A DNA stretch of 64,000 nt, from positions 1 to 64,000 of the forward strand of contig NZ_BMPJ01000001.1 of the NCBI RefSeq assembly GCF_014647535.1, given 5' to 3'. The first letter of the stretch is position 1. Each line of letters opens with the position of its first letter. The stretch comes from Thermus composti. Its GTDB lineage: Bacteria > Deinococcota > Deinococci > Deinococcales > Thermaceae. Of this stretch, positions 59,672 to 64,000 are shown in pieces. Under the pieces are notes generated by a model, which did not search any database, had not been told where the DNA came from, and was given only the letters and a program-made list of their open reading frames with translations. A program made the position numbers and the translations under genes.

Positions 59672-60422
59672 CGCCCAGGGCCCGGCCCTCCCCCTCCACG
59701 GGGGGGATATGGCCCGGGTCTTTCGGGTGGGGCCCTATGCGGTGAAGCTGGCCCCAAACCCCCCGAGGGGGCTTTTCCAGGCCGAGGCCCAGGGGCTTTG
59801 GGCCTTGGAGGAGCGGGGGGTGCGGGTGCCCCGGGTGTACTGGGTGGGGGAGGAGGGCCTGGTCCTGGAGTACCTGGAGCCGGGCCCCGAGGACTGGGAG
59901 GGCCTGGCCCGGATGCTCGCGGCCCTCCACCGGAGGCGGGAGGCGGCCTACCGCGCCGAGCCTGGCTTCCTCGGCACCTTCCCCCTTCCTGGGCGGGAGG
60001 GCGGGGAGTGGACCACCTTCTTCTACGAGCGGTGCGTCCTTCCCCTCCTTAAGGCCACCTGGGACCGGCTTCAGGGCCTTGGCCCCAAGGTGGAGGCCCT
60101 CTTCCAAGACCCCTTGCCCGCCGAGGGGCCCGCCCCCCTCCACGGGGACCTCTGGCACGGGAACGTCTACTTCAGCCGGGAAGGCCCGGCCCTCCTGGAC
60201 CCTTCTTTCTTCGTGGGGGAAAGGGGGGTGGACCTGGCCATGATGCGGCTTTTCGGGGGGTTCCCGAAGGCCTTCTGGGAGGCCTACCGGGCCCTTTACC
60301 CCGTGCCCGAGGAGGTGGAAAGGGCCCTTCCCCGCTACCAGGTCTACTACCTCCTGGCCCACGTCCACTTCTTCGGCGAGGGGTATCTGGGGGCGTTATG
60401 GAGGGTGATTTCCGCCTCCTAG
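59634..60422 (+). CDS. fructosamine/ribulosamine 3-kinase family protein
   Basis: The 262-residue kinase of the aminoglycoside-phosphotransferase-like FN3K family has GGDMARVFRVGPYAVKLAPN (ATP Lys), a helix with ALHRRREAAYRAEPGFLGTF, the catalytic PLHGDLWHGNVYF and LLDPSFFVGERGVDLAMM metal Asp. It phosphorylates protein-bound ketoamines, which makes them unstable and frees the lysine. Together with the phosphatase it would form a deglycation pathway, useful in hot, sugar-rich cytoplasm. Its end overlaps the DUF4388 gene by 25 bases. Confidence 0.9.
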   Translation: MDPLSLLRKAGLSAQGPALPLHGGDMARVFRVGPYAVKLAPNPPRGLFQAEAQGLWALEERGVRVPRVYWVGEEGLVLEYLEPGPEDWEGLARMLAALHRRREAAYRAEPGFLGTFPLPGREGGEWTTFFYERCVLPLLKATWDRLQGLGPKVEALFQDPLPAEGPAPLHGDLWHGNVYFSREGPALLDPSFFVGERGVDLAMMRLFGGFPKAFWEAYRALYPVPEEVERALPRYQVYYLLAHVHFFGEGYLGALWRVISAS

Positions 60423-61153
60423 GGCCCATAGACCTCCTCCAGCTCCTGGCCCAGGGGAGGCGGACGGGCCTTTTCGCCGTGGAGGGCCGGGAGGCGGGGG
60501 AGGTGTATTTGGAGGGGGGCCGGCCCGTCCACGCCCGCTTCGGAGGGAAGGTGGGGAAGGAGGCCCTTTTGGAGATCCTGGCCCTGAAGGAGGGGGTTTT
60601 TCGCTTCCACCTCGGGGCCAAGGCCCCCCTCACGAGCCTCGAGGGCCCCTTGGAGGCCTACCTCCTCGAGGCGGTGCGGCGTTTGGACGAGAGGGTGGAG
60701 GTGGGCCCCTTTGACCTGGTGCGGCCCGCACCCCGCCTCCAGGCCTTGCGGGGCACCCTGGCCCCCGAGGAGCTCGCCCTCCTTTTGGCCTTGGGTCCGG
60801 GAAAAAGCCCCTTGGACCTGGCGGGGGAGGGGCTTTCCCTGGAGGAGGTCCTTAGGCGGCTTGGGCAGCTGGCCCGGCTCCGCCTGGTGGAGGTCCAGCC
60901 CCGCATCCCCCGCACCGCCAGGCTCCGGGTGGTCCTGGGCGGCAAGGGGGCCCAGGTGGAGGCCCTCCTCCTCAAGGCCTGGCGGGCCCACTACGGGGCC
61001 TTCCCCCGGGTGCGGGTCAAGGGGGCCAGGGAGTTTAGCCTAGAGGTGGTGGGCGTGGAGGGGCTTGGGGTGGAGCTTCGCCTCGCCCCTGAACTCCTCC
61101 TCTTCCACGGCCTTCGGGCCGGGGAGGAGGTTTTGGCCTGGCCTGAGGTATAG
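60398..61153 (+). CDS. DUF4388 (PATAN-like) protein
   Basis: The 251-residue protein begins with a DUF4388 unit: FRLLGPIDLLQLLAQGRRTGLFAVEG, GEVYLEGGRPVHARFGG, GKEALLEILALKEGVFRFH. Such domains occur with receivers and GTPases in signalling proteins and may mediate protein contacts. The rest has a helical winged-helix-like segment (LSLEEVLRRLGQLARLRLVEV) and a C-terminal alpha/beta unit I do not recognise. It overlaps the FN3K gene by 25 bases, and its stop lies within the psuG -10 box. Confidence 0.7.
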   Translation: MEGDFRLLGPIDLLQLLAQGRRTGLFAVEGREAGEVYLEGGRPVHARFGGKVGKEALLEILALKEGVFRFHLGAKAPLTSLEGPLEAYLLEAVRRLDERVEVGPFDLVRPAPRLQALRGTLAPEELALLLALGPGKSPLDLAGEGLSLEEVLRRLGQLARLRLVEVQPRIPRTARLRVVLGGKGAQVEALLLKAWRAHYGAFPRVRVKGAREFSLEVVGVEGLGVELRLAPELLLFHGLRAGEEVLAWPEV

Positions 61154-61154
61154 T
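61149..61154 (+). promoter_or_regulatory. -10 box of psuG (leaderless)
   Basis: TATAGT ends six bases before ATG 61161 and includes the stop of the DUF4388 gene. Confidence 0.55.
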
Positions 61155-61160
61155 GGCCCC

Positions 61161-62006
61161 ATGCCGGAAGCCTTGGTGGCTTTGGAGTCGGCGGTCCTCA
61201 CCCACGGCCTGCCCTACCCCTTAAACCTCCAGGTGGCCTTGGCCCTGGAAGAGGCGGTGCGGGAGGAGGGGGCCATCCCCAAGACCATCGCCCTTTGGAA
61301 GGGAGAGGTGCGGGTGGGGCTTTCCCGGGAGGAGATGGAAAGCCTCGCCCAAGGGGGGGCGGAGAAGGCGAGCCTTTGGAACCTGGCGGCCCTTCTCGCC
61401 CAGGGGAAAAGCGCCGGGACCACGGTGGCGGCCACTCTCCACCTGGCCCACCGCCACGGGATCTCCGTCTTCGCCACCGGGGGGATCGGGGGGGTTCATC
61501 CCGAGCCCTACCACGAGAGCGCCGACCTCTGGGCCCTGGCCCGCGCCCCCATCCTGGTGGTCTGTAGCGGCCCCAAGGCCATCCTGGACCTAAAGGCCAC
61601 CCTGGAGCGCCTGGAGACCCTGGGGGTGAGCGTGGTGGGCTACCGCACGGACCGCCTGCCCGCCTTTTTCTCCCCCGCCTCCCCCTTCCCGGTGCCGGCC
61701 CGGGTGGACACCCCTATGGAGGCGGCTCGGGTCTTCCTCGAGGCTAAGGCCCTGGGCCTGGGGGCGGTCTTGCTGGTGAACCCGGTCTCGGAGGGCCTCC
61801 CCTACGAGAAGGTGGCGGCCTGGGTGGAGGAGGTCACCCACCGGGCGGCCCGGGAAGGGATCCACGGCAAGGCCCTCACCCCCTTCCTCCTCCGGAGGCT
61901 TTCCGAGCTTTCCCAAGGGGAGACGGACCGGGTGAACCAAAGGCTCCTTTTGGAAAACGCCCGCCTGGCGGCCCGGGTGGCCCTGGCCCTTTCCGGGATA
62001 GAATAG
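61161..62006 (+). CDS. psuG: pseudouridine-5'-phosphate glycosidase
   Basis: The 281-residue protein is a PsuG: ALESAVLTHGLPYP, GAIPKTIALWKGEVRVGLS (catalytic Lys/Glu region), FATGGIGGVHP, DLWALARAPILVVCSGPKAILDL and NPVSEGLPYE..VAAW. It reversibly splits pseudouridine 5'-phosphate to uracil and ribose 5-phosphate, part of RNA-nucleoside recycling. The kinase PsuK is not adjacent. ATG 61161 lies six bases after TATAGT. The rodZ-like GTG follows three bases after its stop. Confidence 0.93.
   Translation: MPEALVALESAVLTHGLPYPLNLQVALALEEAVREEGAIPKTIALWKGEVRVGLSREEMESLAQGGAEKASLWNLAALLAQGKSAGTTVAATLHLAHRHGISVFATGGIGGVHPEPYHESADLWALARAPILVVCSGPKAILDLKATLERLETLGVSVVGYRTDRLPAFFSPASPFPVPARVDTPMEAARVFLEAKALGLGAVLLVNPVSEGLPYEKVAAWVEEVTHRAAREGIHGKALTPFLLRRLSELSQGETDRVNQRLLLENARLAARVALALSGIE
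61999..62004 (+). promoter_or_regulatory. -10 box of rodZ-like gene (leaderless)
   Basis: TAGAAT ends five bases before GTG 62010 and overlaps the psuG stop. Confidence 0.45.
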
Positions 62007-62009
62007 GCG

Positions 62010-62873
62010 GTGTGCGAGCTTGGGGAAAGGCTAAGAGCGGCCCGGGAGGAAAAGGGCCTCAGCCTCAAGGAGGCGGCCCGCGCCCTGGCCTTGCGGGTGG
62101 AGGTCCTCGAGGCCTTGGAGGCCTGCCGCTTTGAGGACCTTCCCGAGCCCGCCCTCGCCCGGGGGTACCTGCGCCGCTACGCCCACCTCCTGGACCTGGA
62201 CCCCGGGCCCCTCCTCGCCCTTTTCCCTCAAAGCTCCATGCCAAGGCCGCCCGAGGCCAAGCCCCAGAAGAAGGCCCCTTGGCTTTGGATCCTCCTCTTC
62301 CTAGTCCTGCCTCTTGCTTTCGGCGGCTACCTCCTTTTCCAGGCCCTGAGGCCCGCCCCTCCCCAGGTGGTGGAGGTGGCCCCCCCACCTCCCAAGCCCC
62401 CGGAGCGCTACCGCCTGCGGGTGGTGAGCACCCCCCCCGGAGCCCGGGTCTACCTGGACGGGTTCTACCTGGGGCAGACCCCCCTGGAGGCCCCGCCCGT
62501 GGAGGGAGGCAGGCGGCTTTTGCGCCTGGAGCTGGAGGGGTTTGAGCCCGTTGAGGCCGAGGTGGTTTTAGACCGGGACCGGAACCTCTCCTTCTCCCTC
62601 AAGCCCCTGCCCAAGCCCGAGGCTTCCCCGCCCGAGGGGGGGGCGGGCAAGCTGGTCCTTAAGCTGGAGGGGCGGAGCTGGCTTAGGGTGCGCCGGGGAG
62701 AGGAGAGGCTTTACGAGGGGATCCCCGAGGTGGGGGCGGAGCTTTCCTTTGACCTGCCCGTGGAGGTGCGCGCCGGGAACCCGGGGGCGGTGCGGGTCAT
62801 CCTCGAGGGAAAGGACCTGGGGCCCATGGGGGAGCCGGGCGTTCCCTTAACCCGTACCTTCGGAAGCCCCTAG
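62010..62873 (+). CDS. RodZ-like membrane HTH protein with a PEGA domain
   Basis: The 287-residue protein has a Cro/RodZ-type HTH (LGERLRAAREEKGLSLKEAARAL, RGYLRRYAHLLDLDP), one transmembrane helix near residues 90 to 110 (WLWILLFLVLPLAFGGYLLF), a Pro-rich linker, a PEGA domain (RLRVVSTPPGARVYLDGFYLGQTPLEAPP) and a C-terminal DUF4115-like unit (SWLRVRRGEERLYEG, VRAGNPGAVRVILEG). RodZ links MreB to the cell wall in other bacteria. The PEGA insertion between membrane helix and C-domain is unusual. GTG 62010 follows a TAGAAT box. Confidence 0.8.
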   Translation: MCELGERLRAAREEKGLSLKEAARALALRVEVLEALEACRFEDLPEPALARGYLRRYAHLLDLDPGPLLALFPQSSMPRPPEAKPQKKAPWLWILLFLVLPLAFGGYLLFQALRPAPPQVVEVAPPPPKPPERYRLRVVSTPPGARVYLDGFYLGQTPLEAPPVEGGRRLLRLELEGFEPVEAEVVLDRDRNLSFSLKPLPKPEASPPEGGAGKLVLKLEGRSWLRVRRGEERLYEGIPEVGAELSFDLPVEVRAGNPGAVRVILEGKDLGPMGEPGVPLTRTFGSP

Positions 62874-62878
62874 GCTTC

Positions 62879-62884
62879 TATACT
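62879..62884 (+). promoter_or_regulatory. -10 box of rimO
   Basis: TATACT, 37 bases before ATG 62922; the leader ends in AAGGAG (62912-62917), a conventional leadered start. Confidence 0.5.
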
Positions 62885-62921
62885 GGGGGATTGTTGGGGC
62901 GAGGGCCCCTTAAGGAGCGCT

Positions 62922-64000
62922 ATGGCCAAGATCGGTTTCGTAAGCCTTGGGTGCCCCAAGGCCCTGGTGGACTCCGAGCAGATCCTCTCCCGGCTCAAGG
63001 CCTTGGGGTATGAGACGAGCCCGAGCTACCAGGAGGCCGAGCTCGTCATCGTCAACACCTGCGGCTTCATCAACGAGGCGGTGGAGGAGAGCCTCGAGGC
63101 CATCGGGGAGGCCTTGCGGGAAAACGGCAGGGTCATCGTCACCGGCTGCCTGGGGGCGCGCCCCGAGAAGATCCGGGAAAACCACCCCGAGGTCCTGGAG
63201 GTCACGGGTCCCGGGGAGGTGGAAAGGGTCCTGGAGGCGGTGCAAAGGGTCCTCCCCGCCCCCAGAGACCCCTTCTTGGACCTCATCCCCCCCCAGGTCA
63301 AGCTCACCCCCCGCCACTACGCCTACCTGAAGCTTTCCGAGGGGTGCGACCACCGGTGTAGCTTCTGCATCATCCCCAAGCTCCGGGGGCCCTTGCGCTC
63401 CCGGGACGCCGCCGACGTGCTCGCCGAGGCAGCGAGGCTGGTGGCCACGGGCACCAAGGAGCTCCTCCTCATCGCCCAGGACCTCTCCGCCTACGGGGTG
63501 GACCTCGGGCACCGGGCAAGCTTCTGGGGGGACCGCCTGGTGCGGGCGGAGCTTAAGGACCTCCTGGCCCACATGGCCGAGCTTGGGGCCTGGATCCGCC
63601 TCCACTACGTCTACCCTTACCCCCACGTTAAGGACCTCCTCCCCCTCATGGCCGAGGGGAAGGTCCTGCCCTACCTGGACGTGCCCCTGCAGCACGCTTC
63701 CGAGAGGATCCTCCGCCGCATGCGCCGCCCCGGGGGGTACCAAAGCCACCTGAAGACCCTGAAGGCCTGGCGGGAGGTGGTGCCCGAGCTCGCGGTGCGC
63801 TCCACCTTTATCGTGGGCTTTCCCGGGGAGACGGAGGAGGACTTTAGGATCCTTCTGGACTTCCTGGAGGAGGCGGAGCTGGACCGGGTGGGGGTCTTCG
63901 CCTACTCCCCGGTGGAGGGGGCGGAGGCCAACCGCCTGGAAGGCCACGTCCCCGAGGAGGTGAAGGAGGAGCGCAAGGCCCGCCTCCTCGAGGTCCAGGC
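62922..64000 (+). CDS. rimO: ribosomal protein S12 methylthiotransferase RimO (3' end outside window)
   Basis: The first 359 codons are present. The N-terminal MTTase domain has [19 protein letters not shown] and TGCLGAR (three Cys of one Fe-S cluster), and the radical-SAM core has [16 protein letters not shown] with CxxxCxxC. These and VPLQHAS and [10 protein letters not shown] separate RimO from MiaB, although MiaB shares the layout. It methylthiolates Asp88/89 of S12. The missing part is the TRAM domain, expected within the next 200 to 250 bases. Confidence 0.92.
   Translation, partial: MAKIGFVSLGCPKALVDSEQILSRLKALGYETSPSYQEAELVIVNTCGFINEAVEESLEAIGEALRENGRVIVTGCLGARPEKIRENHPEVLEVTGPGEVERVLEAVQRVLPAPRDPFLDLIPPQVKLTPRHYAYLKLSEGCDHRCSFCIIPKLRGPLRSRDAADVLAEAARLVATGTKELLLIAQDLSAYGVDLGHRASFWGDRLVRAELKDLLAHMAELGAWIRLHYVYPYPHVKDLLPLMAEGKVLPYLDVPLQHASERILRRMRRPGGYQSHLKTLKAWREVVPELAVRSTFIVGFPGETEEDFRILLDFLEEAELDRVGVFAYSPVEGAEANRLEGHVPEEVKEERKARLLEVQ

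Noticed and set aside
62910-63947. 345-codon frame antisense to rimO
   Set aside because: rimO has all radical-SAM and MTTase motifs on the plus strand. The antisense product is low-complexity.
1-64000. mobile elements, CRISPR arrays, prophage or a genomic island
   Set aside because: No transposase, integrase, direct-repeat array or change of base composition was seen. All genes share the same high-GC coding style.

Overview
The window is GC-rich (about 70%), densely coding DNA from a Thermus species. Several proteins (threonine dehydrogenase, ornithine carbamoyltransferase, the type IV pilin/ComZ set, ketol-acid reductoisomerase) look very close to, but from memory not identical with, their T. 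thermophilus counterparts, so I infer T. thermophilus or a near relative. Genes overlap by a few bases in many places, no gene-free stretch exceeds 300 bases, and there is no CRISPR array, insertion sequence, rRNA or phage material. One tRNA (Gln, TTG) is present. Many genes have a -10 hexamer 5 to 9 bases upstream of ATG, GTG or TTG, i.e. leaderless promoters; I used this to choose start codons.

Layout. 1-4219 (minus): pilin/competence operon pilA1-pilA2-pilV-like-pilW-like-comZ, then a terminator, a promoter and an uncharacterised leader pointing out of the left edge, where pilA4 is expected. 4269-8373: thiolase, a DUF503 protein and BamA. 8428-12790: purine nucleoside phosphorylase, YggS, DivIVA, YdcF, HflX, acylphosphatase. 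12852-20840: one giant TamB-like gene. 20842-25027: threonine dehydrogenase, PQQ-type sugar dehydrogenase, MtnA, ComF, DUF4258. 25064-30466: Fur-family regulator, YibE/F protein, SbcD, SbcC. 30463-37117: branched-chain amino-acid region ilvBNC-leuA-cimA, led by a leader peptide and an attenuator. 37098-40292: Uma2 protein and a split ABC exporter. 40445-45375: plsY-bshB1, then argF-uma2-argC-argJ. 45441-47253: small envelope/membrane genes. 47213-53071 (minus): deoC-pld-maf-mreC-mreD-mrdA-minC. 53146-64000: ychF, tRNA-Gln, receiver-like protein, PBP1, TrmJ-like methylase, NarL-type histidine kinase, LMW-PTP/fructosamine-kinase pair, DUF4388, psuG, a RodZ-like protein and a truncated rimO.

Together the genes cover envelope building (BamA, TamB, PBP1, PBP2, MreCD, RodZ-like, PlsY), DNA uptake (pilins, ComZ, ComF), amino-acid synthesis (Ile/Val/Leu, Arg), protein and metabolite repair (FN3K/LMW-PTP, Maf, PsuG, YggS) and DNA repair (SbcCD). 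The most distinctive signals are regulatory: a complete ilv attenuator (leader peptide rich in Leu codons, three alternative stems, T-tract terminator), a five-member family of covarying 3'-end hairpins, and a terminator inside the ychF leader.
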